Translations under genes and position numbers: made by a program
Shown: in pieces, positions 37,768 to 46,908 of the stretch
How the letters are laid out: the number at the start of each line of letters is the position of its first letter
How positions within the stretch are numbered: the stretch's first letter is position 1
Notes under the pieces: model-generated
Told to the model about the DNA's origin: nothing
What the model saw: only the letters and a program-made list of their open reading frames with translations
Databases searched by the model: none
Assembly: GCA_039989475.1 (NCBI GenBank)
Contig: JBDXHU010000010.1
Span: 310,001-374,000, forward strand
Direction: 5' to 3'
Length of the DNA stretch: 64,000 nt
Origin: JBDXHU01 sp039989475
Lineage (GTDB): Bacteria > Pseudomonadota > Gammaproteobacteria > Pseudomonadales > Halieaceae

Positions 37768-38279
37768 AGCGGGTTTATGTCTGCATGCTGTGTTGCGGAC
37801 TAGCGGCTCCGGTCCTGGCTGAAAACAGTTATCCTTTTGATCGCATCTTCACCACGCCTCAAGAGCGACGTGAACTCGACGAGTTTCGACGTACAGGCCG
37901 ATCCGCCACACCTGCCCTGGCGGTAGAACTGGAGCAGGGTCCGGCCAGTGCCAAGGCGGCGGAGCAGGTGCGCTTTTCCGGCTATATGGTGCGTTCAGAT
38001 GGTTCCCAGATGGTGTGGGTGGATGGCCGCAGCCAACTGTCTACCGAGAGCTCGCGTAACGCCGGCGTCGTCCAGGGCAAGATCCCGGCTGTCACCGATG
38101 GTGGCGCCGATGCCGGTGCCCAAAGCCTGCGCTTCAAATCACGGGAGAGCGAAGCCTCGCTCAAGCCCGGACAGGTCTGGATGCTGAACGAGGGTCGGGT
38201 GGTGGAAAGCTACGATGCGCCTGTCGCCGCAGCCAGAACCAGGATGCCGCCCAGGGATCAGGATGAAGCGGTCGAATAA
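37764..38279 (+). CDS. MshK/PilP/GspC-like periplasmic protein
   Basis: The start is the GTG at 37764, overlapping the previous TGA. The 171-residue product has a signal peptide (cut near VLA-ENSYPF) and an RRELDEFRRTG segment. A compact beta domain follows (VRFSGYMVRSDGSQMVWVDGRSQL) resembling the HR domain of PilP/GspC and MshK. Such proteins link the inner-membrane platform to the secretin. Assignment rests mainly on size, fold pattern and operon position. Confidence 0.6.
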   Translation: MKRVYVCMLCCGLAAPVLAENSYPFDRIFTTPQERRELDEFRRTGRSATPALAVELEQGPASAKAAEQVRFSGYMVRSDGSQMVWVDGRSQLSTESSRNAGVVQGKIPAVTDGGADAGAQSLRFKSRESEASLKPGQVWMLNEGRVVESYDAPVAAARTRMPPRDQDEAVE

Positions 38280-39366
38280 GCTGCTTTCGGTTCGCCGGGC
38301 GCGTGGATTTGCCTTGCTCGCCCTGATGACCTTGCTGGTGTTGGCCCTGAGTGCCGCGTTGATAGCCCGCTTGTCGCTAAATCAACGCGCTACTGACCGT
38401 ATCAAGGATAATGCCGATATTCTCGGCCTCGCAGCGGACAGCCTGCTCGGCTATGCGCTGCAGCAAATCCCGCCCGGCACCCTGCCCTGCCCGGATACTG
38501 ACGGCGATGGGCTGGAGGATGCCACAGCCGGAGGTTGCCAGTCACAGCGGGGCCTGCTGCCGGTGCGTACGCTGAATACCGGCAGCATTAATGACAGAAG
38601 TGGTGCTGCCCTGTGGTATGCGGTTGAGCTCAACCTGGTCAGCAATGCCGGCGGTGTGCGCAATCCGTCTCGCGCCACTACGCTGTTGCTGGACAACGTT
38701 CCGGTCGCGGCGGTACTGGTGGCACCGGGCGCGCCCCTGGCGCAACAGGGCCGGGCGCCGCTGCTGGCTACAGATTTCCTGGAAGGGGTGAATGCAGATG
38801 CCACGCTGAACACCTATGCGCGGCCGGTTGACGATACCGGCAATGACCAGCTGTTGGCTCTGGGCCTGGGTGGCTTTTGGACCCATATGGCGCGTCGGGT
38901 ATTGGCGGTGACCGGCCAGCTGCTGGTCGACTACCGGGCTGTGTGTGCAGAGTATCCCTGGGCGGCTTCCTTCGCCGGGCCGTTTGACAGTGTTCCCGCC
39001 CTGCAGATTGGTAGTCTGCCACTGAACAGTGCGCTGCCAAATGACTGGGGGACGGTATGTGCGACCGGCACCGCGCCAACACCTCCAGCCTGGTTGTCAT
39101 TTCACTGGAGCGACCAGATATACTACCGCATGTGCACTGTGGCCGAGGGCAACTGTTTGTCCACCGTGGGTAACGTCAACCCCGCAGGAAGTGCCGTGTT
39201 GCTGTCGCCCGGAGTCACATTGGCGGCGCAGCTGCGACCCTCGGGAGCGCCAGCCAATTACTTTGAGCTGGAAAACATCGCGGCACCGAACACACAGTTT
39301 CGCGACCTGGACCTTATCGATCATACGGGAGCTTATAACGATGTTACCGCAGTGCTTGCACCCTAG
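38263..39366 (+). CDS. Prepilin-like pilus protein lacking Glu5
   Basis: The ATG at 38263, after GGGATCAGG, gives 367 residues. The N-terminus (RARGFALLALMTLLVLALSA) looks like a class III signal with the cut between G and F, but residue +5 is alanine instead of glutamate. This is typical of K/X-type or MshP/MshQ-like subunits at the pilus tip. A calcium-loop-like segment PDTDGDGLED follows at about residue 82, just after a PCP motif also seen in the next prepilin. The first 17 bases overlap the MshK-like gene. I infer a minor tip subunit. Confidence 0.65.
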   Translation: MKRSNKLLSVRRARGFALLALMTLLVLALSAALIARLSLNQRATDRIKDNADILGLAADSLLGYALQQIPPGTLPCPDTDGDGLEDATAGGCQSQRGLLPVRTLNTGSINDRSGAALWYAVELNLVSNAGGVRNPSRATTLLLDNVPVAAVLVAPGAPLAQQGRAPLLATDFLEGVNADATLNTYARPVDDTGNDQLLALGLGGFWTHMARRVLAVTGQLLVDYRAVCAEYPWAASFAGPFDSVPALQIGSLPLNSALPNDWGTVCATGTAPTPPAWLSFHWSDQIYYRMCTVAEGNCLSTVGNVNPAGSAVLLSPGVTLAAQLRPSGAPANYFELENIAAPNTQFRDLDLIDHTGAYNDVTAVLAP

Positions 39367-40030
39367 TGGCAAGACCTTGCAAGGCGGCTTCAGCCTGGTT
39401 GAGGTGGCGATTGTGATGGTGATAATTGGTGCCCTTTTGGGCGGTCTCGTCATTCCCCTGGCGACGCAGCAGGACGCCAGCAAGCGGCGTGAGACCAATC
39501 AGTTACTGCAGGATGTACACGATGCCTTGATGGGCTTTGCGGCCGCCAATGGTCGGCTGCCATGCCCGGCAACCGCGGCGTCGGCGGGTCTGGCTTCACC
39601 AAATAATGCGACGGCTGCCTGCACCACCTACAATGGGTTTGTGCCGGCCCGCACACTGGGTGTGGCCGGGCCGGTGGATGGCAACAACCGGCTTATCGAT
39701 CGCTGGTTGAACCCCATTCGCTACAGCCTCAGCAGTGCCGGTGGCGGAGGCTATTCCAATGGCATTACCCTGGGCCTGGCGCCAGACCTGCAGATATGCC
39801 CGAATGCCGCCTGTCTGACCCCCATAGCCGATACGGTGGTGGCGGTGGTGTTCGCGCAGGCAGCGGATACCAATGGATCACCCGACCAGTTGGAGAATAC
39901 TGATGGGGATACCCGTTTCGTGCAGCGTAACCTTTCAGAGGCTGTGGGAGCCGAATTTGATGACGAATTGCGCTGGATTTCGCCCAATAGCCTGACCTAT
40001 CAACTGGTGCGGGCCGGGCAATTGAACTGA
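39341..40030 (+). CDS. Type IV prepilin-like minor pilin
   Basis: The ATG at 39341, nine bases after GGAG, gives 229 residues and lies inside the end of the previous gene. The prepilin cut site GFSLVEVAIVMVIIGALLGG is canonical with Glu5. A RLPCPATAA segment matches the LPCP motif of the upstream subunit. The globular domain has a four-cysteine pattern (RLPCP, AACTTYNG, QICPNAAC). It is probably a minor pilin or pseudopilin assembled by the MshE/MshG motor. Confidence 0.8.
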   Translation: MLPQCLHPSGKTLQGGFSLVEVAIVMVIIGALLGGLVIPLATQQDASKRRETNQLLQDVHDALMGFAAANGRLPCPATAASAGLASPNNATAACTTYNGFVPARTLGVAGPVDGNNRLIDRWLNPIRYSLSSAGGGGYSNGITLGLAPDLQICPNAACLTPIADTVVAVVFAQAADTNGSPDQLENTDGDTRFVQRNLSEAVGAEFDDELRWISPNSLTYQLVRAGQLN

Positions 40031-40146
40031 GAACTGGCTCGCAAGTCTGCAAATCGGGGTAGCGACCGGCCCGGTGATCGTTTACCCTTGGGCAATGTGC
40101 AGGAGTAATTTATCCAACAAAATCAATATAGATAGAGGTTGTTACC

Positions 40147-40824
40147 ATGACTAGAAAGGCGGGGATGATACACGGTAAGCAAGCGGGTTTTTCGCTTGTA
40201 GAAATAGCTGTCGTACTTGTCATTATCGGTCTGCTGATAGGCGGTATCCTGCAGGGTACCGAAATGATCGACAATTCTCGGATCAAGAAGGCGGCTACTG
40301 ACTACCAGGCGATTTCTACCGCCTACGTGGCATACCAGGATCGCTACCAGCGCTTGCCAGGTGACGATGGTGCCCTGGCGGTGGTCACGGCCCGTGGCGG
40401 TGACTGGGCCCGGGTAACCCGCGCCGGTAACAACAATGGCGCACTGGCAATCAACCTTAATGCGACGTGGAATGGTGGCGGTGAACATGCCGCGGTTTGG
40501 CAGCACCTGCGAGCTGCCGGCTACATATCCGGTGATCCCTCCTTGCAGGGTGTGGCTTCTCAGCCGCGCAATGCCTTTGGTGGCTTGATGGGTCTCACCA
40601 CGGCCAACTCCCACAATAACCTGCGCGGCCTGAAGATGTGCATGAGCCAGGTGCCAGGCAAGGCAGCCGCGGCGCTGGACCTGCAGCTTGACGATGGGGC
40701 GCCGCGTACCGGGGATCTGAGAGCCAACCAGGGCGTGAGTGGCCAGAATACCAACCCGACTAATGCCAACCCGCCGGCGGCCTACAGCGAAGACCAGGAA
40801 TACACCATGTGTAAGCGCATCTAG
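40147..40824 (+). CDS. Type IV prepilin, candidate major pilin of the locus
   Basis: The 225-residue protein has a short leader with the cut at G-F (GFSLVEIAVVLVIIGLLIGG) and Glu5. A globular domain with QLDDGAPRTGDLRA follows, a motif common in pilins of this class. Two cysteines (GLKMCMSQ and EYTMCKRI) can form the C-terminal disulfide loop. A 116-bp gap separates it from the previous gene, so it may also have its own promoter, as expected for an abundant subunit. A strong terminator follows. Confidence 0.82.
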   Translation: MTRKAGMIHGKQAGFSLVEIAVVLVIIGLLIGGILQGTEMIDNSRIKKAATDYQAISTAYVAYQDRYQRLPGDDGALAVVTARGGDWARVTRAGNNNGALAINLNATWNGGGEHAAVWQHLRAAGYISGDPSLQGVASQPRNAFGGLMGLTTANSHNNLRGLKMCMSQVPGKAAAALDLQLDDGAPRTGDLRANQGVSGQNTNPTNANPPAAYSEDQEYTMCKRI

Positions 40825-40880
40825 CACGCGCTATGGCTGCGACACTGGCTGAAGAGCCACTGTCGGAGCAGAGCAATATA

Positions 40881-40912
40881 AAACGGGGCCCACGGGCCCC
40901 GTTTTTCTTTTT
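40881..40912. terminator. Strong bidirectional intrinsic terminator
   Basis: An 11-bp perfect stem (AAACGGGGCCC/GGGCCCCGTTT) is followed by TTTTTCTTTTT on the plus strand. On the minus strand it is followed by TTTTATA. It ends the pilus operon and the convergent protease gene that stops at 40957. Confidence 0.92.
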
Positions 40913-40956
40913 GGCCAGATGATGGCCTGGATAGTGGCTGAGTGGCGAACAGGCTG

Positions 40957-41490
40957 TTAGTTGGGGTATTGCCGCAGCAGCATGCTGTCACCGCGCTGGC
41001 TGAACTCGATATGCTTGAGGAATGACATGCCTAGCAAGACTTCATTGGTTTGCAGGCCCGGCGTGATACCGGCGCTGACCTGCTGCAGGCTTATGTCACC
41101 GACACTCACGCTGGCAAGCACTGTGGCATAGGCGACCGACATGCCGTTGGCCGTCTGGGTCTGGTAGGCCTGGCCGCGGGGGATGGCCAGCTTGCGGGCC
41201 AGTTGCGCCGGGATCGCGACGCCGGTAGCGCCCGTATCCAGCATGAACACGACCTTGTGGCCGTTAATTTCTCCGTCGGTCACGTAGTGGCCGGCGCGAT
41301 TGCGTTGCAGGCGTACTTCCCGCACCCCGTCGCTGGCAAGCCGGGTTTGCAAGTCCTGGTTGGGATTGTGCTGCTGCTCCAGGGTTTCGTTGAACCAGGC
41401 GCCCAACAAGCCCATGAAGGCGAGCCAGGCCAGTACGAACATGCCGGTGCCGAAGCGCTTTTGCTCACTGGCTGGACCCTCAGCGGACAT
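40957..41490 (-). CDS. Retropepsin-like clan AA aspartic protease (TIGR02281-type)
   Basis: This 177-residue protein has one N-terminal membrane helix (about 16-33). The single aspartic protease domain carries the catalytic motif MLDTGATGVAIP (about residue 83) and the second landmark VLLGMSFLKHIEF. Proteins of this kind are inner-membrane anchored and face the periplasm; they presumably act as homodimers. Substrate unknown. It starts 3 bp after the HAD gene, so they are co-transcribed. Confidence 0.85.
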   Translation of the reverse strand: MSAEGPASEQKRFGTGMFVLAWLAFMGLLGAWFNETLEQQHNPNQDLQTRLASDGVREVRLQRNRAGHYVTDGEINGHKVVFMLDTGATGVAIPAQLARKLAIPRGQAYQTQTANGMSVAYATVLASVSVGDISLQQVSAGITPGLQTNEVLLGMSFLKHIEFSQRGDSMLLRQYPN

Positions 41491-41493
41491 GGT

Positions 41494-42360
41494 TCAAGAG
41501 CCCTCAGCCGGTTCTGTAGAAGAGCCTTCAGCCGGCTTGTCGAGCGCAAAACGCTGTCGCAAAAACTGCGCTATGCCGTCCTCGTCATGGTGACCAATAA
41601 CTGCCGTGGCGGCGGCTTTTACCGACTCTTTAGCATTGTCCGGTGCGTAACACTCATCGGCCGTCGCGAACATGCTGAGGTCGTTATCGCTGTCACCGAA
41701 ACACAGTACCCTGCTGGCGCCCAGTTGTTGGCGCAAAATGTCGATAGCACCGCCCTTGCTCGCTTCGCTGTGGTGAATGTCAATCCAGCGTAATGCCTGA
41801 CCTTCCAGCGCGTTGCCGGCATAGGCCACCAGTTGGGCTTCATCAGCAACCAATGCTTCTATGGCGCCGATTGCCTCGGGAATGCCCAGCGCACTGATGT
41901 TGGTGATTTCTGCCGCCGCCGGCATTTCAGCGGCGGGCAACACGGCGACACCGCTGCGACTGGCAAAGTTTTCCTTGAGGCGTCTTTCCACATCGTTCTG
42001 CAGCGGGGGGTGATAGATTGCATGCCGATTGCCGGGTTCCAGGGTAAAGATGAAGGGCGTTACCCGCTGTGCCAGTACCGCGCGCAGCACATGCTCTATC
42101 TCTTCCAGGCTGAGAAAGTTCTGATGGGAATACTCATCGCTTTCGGGGTCCCAGATCATCACCCCGTTTTTGTAAATCTGTGGTAATTGAAAGCCGTGAC
42201 CATCGAGTATCTCGCGGGCAGCATGCAGTGTGCGACCGGTGGCAACGGTATAGGCAATTCCCTGCTCTGACAGGGCGCACAGCGTATCCCGGGTATGATC
42301 GGAAATTTCGCTGTGGCGATTCAGCAAGGTGCCGTCGAGGTCGAAGACTATCAATTCCAT
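41494..42360 (-). CDS. Cof-type HAD phosphatase
   Basis: The 288-residue protein has HAD motif I (FDLDGTLL at 5-12), motif II region (VATGRT), the Cof-type cap domain in the middle, and motif IV (CFGDSDNDLSMF, followed by a candidate-residue segment ADECYAPDNA). It is a cytosolic phosphatase of sugar phosphates or nucleotides; substrate cannot be told. The C-terminus ends with two copies of the AEGSSTEP type (DKPAEGSSTEPAEGS), a short duplication. It lies 54 bp after BatD. Confidence 0.88.
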   Translation of the reverse strand: MELIVFDLDGTLLNRHSEISDHTRDTLCALSEQGIAYTVATGRTLHAAREILDGHGFQLPQIYKNGVMIWDPESDEYSHQNFLSLEEIEHVLRAVLAQRVTPFIFTLEPGNRHAIYHPPLQNDVERRLKENFASRSGVAVLPAAEMPAAAEITNISALGIPEAIGAIEALVADEAQLVAYAGNALEGQALRWIDIHHSEASKGGAIDILRQQLGASRVLCFGDSDNDLSMFATADECYAPDNAKESVKAAATAVIGHHDEDGIAQFLRQRFALDKPAEGSSTEPAEGS

Positions 42361-42414
42361 AATGATGATACGCAGGAAACCGGCCTGCCGGATGCACGCG
42401 GAAGCGGGTACAGT

Positions 42415-44079
42415 TTAATCATAAAGCGGCGGCAGTGCGGCTGTGGGCTGTTCAGCCAGGCTTATGTGGTGCTTGCGCCAGGCGCGCAATGCCTCCATGA
42501 GTGCGCCACCTGTCCATTGCCCGGTTCCGTCGCCGAACAGGGATTGCTCCAGTTCGGCCAGTGCCTGGTTAAGCGCAGGTTCTGAGAACTGCGCCTGCAA
42601 CTCGGTCAATGTGGGCAGGCAGGCTGCGTTAAAATAGCGTTGGCCCCAGCGCTGCAGTGCCAGGCGTGCGTCCCCGGCCCGGTTTTGCTCGCAGGCTTCG
42701 AGCAGGGTGCGGAACAGCAATGGCTCTCGCTCCGAGGCGGCCGATGGCTGCTCCGCCACTTGTGCTGCGGGTGAGCGGCGCAGTAACCACAAGGTGGTCA
42801 GCAGCCAGCCGGCCAGCGCGGCGATCGTGGTCCACAACCAGATTGAAGATGGCACTGCCTGCACTTGTGTGCTGGTCTGGCCAGGCTCTAACGCGCTTGT
42901 GCTGCTGGTGATTGCTGCCTGCTCGCTGCCGGGTGTAAGCGTTGCCGCGATAGTGAATTCCCGGGCGGGAATTTCCGTAAAGCGAAGCTGGTCACTACCA
43001 GTATCCCACCAGGGTATGCGAATTGCCGGCAGGCGATGCTTGCCGGCCTGGGTCACGAGCAAGGCGGCGCTGCTAATACCTATCCCGGTAATGCCGGAGT
43101 TGGAAAGGATGTTCTCCGAGCGCGCCTGGTCCGGATAAAATTTAATCCCTGCTATGGGTATTTGCTCGATCGCTGGTAGCTGCTTGCCGTCTATGCCCTC
43201 GGCCCGCAGTGTCAAGGTGCGGGTGGCAGAGTCCCCTACCTCCATCTGCTCCGGTGGCGTGGACCAGTGCTCCTCGAGGGTGAGCGCACGGGCAGGCAGC
43301 CAGGCCGCATCCGGGTAGGCTGCCGGGATCGGCTTGACCCGAACCGCAAGCGGCTGCGAGCGCCGTCGCACTGCTTCACCCGCATTGCCGAAACTGAGGT
43401 AGCCGCGCCTGGCCAGACGCTCGCGACCGCTGAAACTGATAGACGGAATCGTCAGCTCGCCACTTTTTTGCGGAAAGATCGCGTGCTGAACCTCATGGAC
43501 CCGGTATGTGCGGCCATTGATGTTGCGCTGGAAAGAGTTTGAATCCAGTTCTTCCACCACGGCGTCAACAACTTCCAGTTGGGAGCGCGCGCGGTCCTGG
43601 AGTTCTACCGCCTCGTAAATTCGAAAGCTGTGTATGAGCTGCGATTGTACGTAAACGCTGTCAGCATCGAGCTCCGCTTCCACGAATACGTCACGGGAGT
43701 TATCCACCTCCGTGCTCGCTTCCTCGACTACAATTTCTATCGGCTGGGTAGTTTGCCCCGCGACCCTGAAAGCGGGCACTTGCAACTTTCCAAGCCGACG
43801 CGGCAGCAGCGCTATCCTGAGTTCGGTTGTGCGTTCGCTGCGTCCGTTAATACTGGAGAAGCGGCTGGTGCGGGCCGGGGTGCCTACCGCGAATTCGCCT
43901 TGCAGTGGCGCCAGGTCAATACTGTCCAGATCTTCACCGGCATTGGCCCGCAGGGTCAGGGTCAATGTGTCCTGGACGCTGATGCGTGTGCGATCGATAG
44001 TGGCGCTTATCTCTGCAAGCGCCAGCTCGGTGCAGAACAGGCAGCACAGCAGCGCCAGTACTCTACCAAGTGGGCTCAT
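42415..44079 (-). CDS. BatD-like protein
   Basis: The ATG at 44079 follows a perfect AGGAGG and lies inside the end of the VWA-TPR gene (17-bp overlap). The 554-residue product has a signal peptide (cut near ALA-EISATID). Several Ig-like beta domains of the BatD/oxygen-tolerance type follow (VDAVVEELDSNSFQRNINGR, YRVHEVQHAIFPQKSGELTI). A membrane helix (about 432-452) and a cytoplasmic helical tail complete it. BatD works with BatA/BatB and MoxR in an envelope complex of ill-defined role. Confidence 0.85.
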   Translation of the reverse strand: MSPLGRVLALLCCLFCTELALAEISATIDRTRISVQDTLTLTLRANAGEDLDSIDLAPLQGEFAVGTPARTSRFSSINGRSERTTELRIALLPRRLGKLQVPAFRVAGQTTQPIEIVVEEASTEVDNSRDVFVEAELDADSVYVQSQLIHSFRIYEAVELQDRARSQLEVVDAVVEELDSNSFQRNINGRTYRVHEVQHAIFPQKSGELTIPSISFSGRERLARRGYLSFGNAGEAVRRRSQPLAVRVKPIPAAYPDAAWLPARALTLEEHWSTPPEQMEVGDSATRTLTLRAEGIDGKQLPAIEQIPIAGIKFYPDQARSENILSNSGITGIGISSAALLVTQAGKHRLPAIRIPWWDTGSDQLRFTEIPAREFTIAATLTPGSEQAAITSSTSALEPGQTSTQVQAVPSSIWLWTTIAALAGWLLTTLWLLRRSPAAQVAEQPSAASEREPLLFRTLLEACEQNRAGDARLALQRWGQRYFNAACLPTLTELQAQFSEPALNQALAELEQSLFGDGTGQWTGGALMEALRAWRKHHISLAEQPTAALPPLYD

Positions 44080-45913
44080 CGCTGTTCCTCCTGTTGCCGG
44101 GGTAGCCCTGGGCGTCCAGCATGTCCTGGGCCGCGCGTTGGCGTGATTCATAGCGGAACTTGCGCCGCAGCAGGCCGGAGGGGTCATCCGGGATACGCCG
44201 TAGCCACTGCTCGTTAGCCATATCGCGCTCCATCTGTTCAGCATCTCGTTGCTGCGGCGCCTGCTCCTGGTCTGATTGTTCCTGTTCATCTTGTTGCTCG
44301 GCCCTGGCCTGTTGCTCCTGCTGCTGTTTTTCTTGCTGCTGCGCTTGCTGCTGCGCTTGCTGCTGCTCCTGCTGACTTTGCTGATCCTGCTGATCCTGCT
44401 GGCCTTGTTGGTCCTGCTGGCTTTGTTGGTCCTGCTGCTCCTGCTGCTCCTGCTGGCCTTGTTGGTCTTGCTGTCTTTGTTGGCTTTGCTGATCCTGCTG
44501 GTTTTCCTGGTCCTGCTGGCTTTGTTGGTCTTGCTGATCCTGCTGGTCCTGTTGCTGTTGCAACAATTGCTCCAACAGTTGCTTGTTGAAGGCGGCGTCC
44601 TCCATATCGGCCTGTCGCTGTAGCGCCTGCTCATAGGCATCGATTGCCTCTGGCAGTTTGCCAGACCGGGCCAGGCTGTTGCCACGGTTGTACCAGCTGT
44701 CTGCGCTGTCTCCGCTCTCATAGTGCTCCAGGGCGGGCGCATACTGACCGGCCTGGTAGTTGGCTGCTGCTGCCCAGTCTGGATCGCGAAAGGTCTCGGC
44801 CGCGGCGGATGCATCGCCCTCTTGCAACAGCTGGCTGCCGCGCTGGTCGCGGTTATGGAACAGGTCCTGCCAGTCCAGGGCGAACGCGCTTTCAGGCAGG
44901 GGCAGTAGCAGCAGGCATAGCAACCAGCCGCGACGGAAACAGGCCAGCGTGACCGGGACCAATAACAGCAACAACCAGTAACCCATATCTTGCCAGGTGT
45001 CGACACTGCGGCCCAGTAACTGCTCGGTTTCCAGTTCGGACCAGATATCGGTTTGTAGCAGCTGCTCGATATCTCCATCACCGAGCAAGAGGTCGCTATA
45101 GATGCCCTTGTGTTTGCTAGCCAGCTTTCGCAGGGGCTGGCGATCCAGCCGGGCAATCACAATAGTGCCCGAGGCGTCGCGCAAGTAACCGTCGGGGCTG
45201 GGTATGGGTGAGCCCTCTTCAGTGCCAACCCCAAGTACCGATAAGCGATAGGAGCTGCCGGCAAGTTCGCGTTCTATGGCGCTGACATCCCGCTCGCGGA
45301 TACCGTCCGTGAGCAGCAAGATCTGACCGTGCTCAAGGCCTGTATCGCGCAAGAGCTGCACCGCCTGTGCAACTGCGGTTGCTGGCCGACTGCCGGCAAC
45401 GGGCATGATGTCGGGTGTCAGTGCGGGCAACAGGTTGGCGATGGTGCGTAAATCGTCGGTCAGTGGGCTGACCACGTGTGCGTCGCCAGCGTAGGCTACC
45501 AGCGCCATGGTGCCCTCGGTCTTCCTGCTTAACAGGTCCAGCAGTTTTTGCTGGCTGCGTACCAATCGTGATGGGCTGATATCCTGGGCCAGCATGGAGC
45601 TGCTGAGGTCGTATAACACCACCAGCGCGTCTTCCTTACGCTCAACCGGCTGCGGCAGTTTGTTCCAACTCGGCCCGGCCAGTGCGCCGACGGCGGCCAG
45701 CCAGGCCAATAGCAGCATAACTACCGGCCATCGCGATGGTTCTGCACCACCTTGTGCCAGCATATGCGGTAGCAGTTTGTCGCTAATCACTGCACTCCAG
45801 CCCTGCCCGGAACGCATGCGGCGCCAGGCCAGCCAGGCTGCCGGCAATACTGGCAGGGCAGCCAGCAGCCAGAGCGGACGCATGAAGTGAAACTGCGTGA
45901 GCATCTCATTCAT
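44063..45913 (-). CDS. BatB/BatC fusion: VWA domain plus TPR and Gln-rich tail
   Basis: This 616-residue protein joins two usually separate Bat proteins. The N-terminus has two membrane helices and a VWA domain with the metal site DLSSSM (about residue 98) and LLLTDG. A further helix (about 320-340) is followed by a TPR region (SWYNRGNSLARSGKLPEAIDAYEQAL, typical BatC). The tail is a low-complexity Gln/Asp/Glu run of about 110 residues and then a basic end. It overlaps BatA by four bases. Confidence 0.88.
   Translation of the reverse strand: MNEMLTQFHFMRPLWLLAALPVLPAAWLAWRRMRSGQGWSAVISDKLLPHMLAQGGAEPSRWPVVMLLLAWLAAVGALAGPSWNKLPQPVERKEDALVVLYDLSSSMLAQDISPSRLVRSQQKLLDLLSRKTEGTMALVAYAGDAHVVSPLTDDLRTIANLLPALTPDIMPVAGSRPATAVAQAVQLLRDTGLEHGQILLLTDGIRERDVSAIERELAGSSYRLSVLGVGTEEGSPIPSPDGYLRDASGTIVIARLDRQPLRKLASKHKGIYSDLLLGDGDIEQLLQTDIWSELETEQLLGRSVDTWQDMGYWLLLLLVPVTLACFRRGWLLCLLLLPLPESAFALDWQDLFHNRDQRGSQLLQEGDASAAAETFRDPDWAAAANYQAGQYAPALEHYESGDSADSWYNRGNSLARSGKLPEAIDAYEQALQRQADMEDAAFNKQLLEQLLQQQQDQQDQQDQQSQQDQENQQDQQSQQRQQDQQGQQEQQEQQDQQSQQDQQGQQDQQDQQSQQEQQQAQQQAQQQEKQQQEQQARAEQQDEQEQSDQEQAPQQRDAEQMERDMANEQWLRRIPDDPSGLLRRKFRYESRQRAAQDMLDAQGYPGNRRNSDEPTW
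44255..44570 (-). repeat. Low-complexity CAG/GAC repeat encoding a Gln-rich tail
   Basis: Imperfect tandem units encode QQDQQ, QQSQQ and QQEQQ patterns in the BatB/C protein. The opposite strand reads as poly-leucine and is not a gene. Unit number is expected to be unstable. Confidence 0.85.
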
Positions 45914-46908
45914 CGGCCGAAGCTCCGGGCATAGCCCAGCAGCAGGCTGCTGACAAAAGCTATCGCTAATGGCAGGTGGAACAGGCTGCGCTGGGGGCGG
46001 AAACTCTCTGCGTCCTGCTCAACCGGTTCCAGGGCATCCAGTAGCTGATAAATATTCACCAACTCGGCCGGATCCCGGGCGCGAAAGTAGTTGCCGCCGG
46101 TTTGGCGGGCGATATCGCGCAGGGTGTCCTCGTCCAGGTCTTCGGAGGGGTTCACCGTACGTGAACCAAAACTGGAACCGAACAAGCCGGGCACCAGCAT
46201 TTTGTCCGCGCCAATACCTATGGTGTGTATTTTGATGTCGTTATCGGCGGCCAGTCGTGCGGCATCTCGGGGTTGTACCTCGCCGGCATTGTTGGCGCCG
46301 TCGGTGAGCAGTATCAATACACGGCTCTCCGCGGGCCGCTCGCGCAAGCGTTTCACCGCCAGGCCAATGGCGTCACCGACAGCGGTCTCGCGGCCGGCGA
46401 AGCCCAGCTGTGCCTCCAGCAGGAAACGTTGCACCGTATTGGTATCAAAGGTCAGTGGCGCCTGCACATAGGCATTGGTACCAAACAGGATCAGGCCGAT
46501 GCGATCCCCGCGTCGGCGTTCGATGAAATCGCCAAGCACCCGTTTCACGGCATCAATGCGGGTGACCTGATTTTGTCCCACCATCATATCCTGGACCTGC
46601 ATTGATCCCGATAGATCCACGGCCATTAGCAGATCGCGGCCGCTGGCAGGGAGGGTGACTGGCTCACCGATCCAGGTGGGCCTGGCCAGGGCCAATACCA
46701 GTGCCAGCCAGGTAATACACAGCAGTAGCAGTGCCAGCCAGTTGCTATGACTGCGCCCCGGCGTCGCCTGCTCATGCAGTTGCCGCCAGGTCTGGAAAAA
46801 AGGCGCGCGCAAGGCTGCGGCCTGGGTCGCCGCCGGTGGCCATAAACGCCAGACCAGCCAGGGCAGGGGCAGTAATGCCAGCGCCAATGGCCACAGCAGT
46901 TCAATCAT
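45910..46908 (-). CDS. BatA-like VWA membrane protein
   Basis: The protein has 332 residues with N-terminal membrane helices (about 5-22 and 58-78), a VWA domain carrying the metal site DLSGSM (about residue 97) and ILLTDGANNAGE, and a C-terminal helix (LPLAIAFVSSLLLGYA). It is coupled on both sides by four-base overlaps. BatA binds a divalent metal and probably partner proteins in the periplasm. Confidence 0.88.
   Translation of the reverse strand: MIELLWPLALALLPLPWLVWRLWPPAATQAAALRAPFFQTWRQLHEQATPGRSHSNWLALLLLCITWLALVLALARPTWIGEPVTLPASGRDLLMAVDLSGSMQVQDMMVGQNQVTRIDAVKRVLGDFIERRRGDRIGLILFGTNAYVQAPLTFDTNTVQRFLLEAQLGFAGRETAVGDAIGLAVKRLRERPAESRVLILLTDGANNAGEVQPRDAARLAADNDIKIHTIGIGADKMLVPGLFGSSFGSRTVNPSEDLDEDTLRDIARQTGGNYFRARDPAELVNIYQLLDALEPVEQDAESFRPQRSLFHLPLAIAFVSSLLLGYARSFGR

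Noticed and set aside
40041..40057. TGGCTCG...CTGCA before the last prepilin as a sigma-54 promoter
   Set aside because: The GG-to-GC spacing is one base too long and the TTGC element is imperfect.
44276..44623. Plus-strand frame coding a poly-leucine peptide
   Set aside because: It is the complement of the Gln-rich BatB/C repeat and has no membrane-protein features beyond leucine.
42415..45156. Long minus-strand frame upstream of BatD extending through the BatB/C gene
   Set aside because: The extension is an out-of-frame reading of the Gln-rich repeat; BatD has a signal peptide and perfect AGGAGG at its ATG at 44079.
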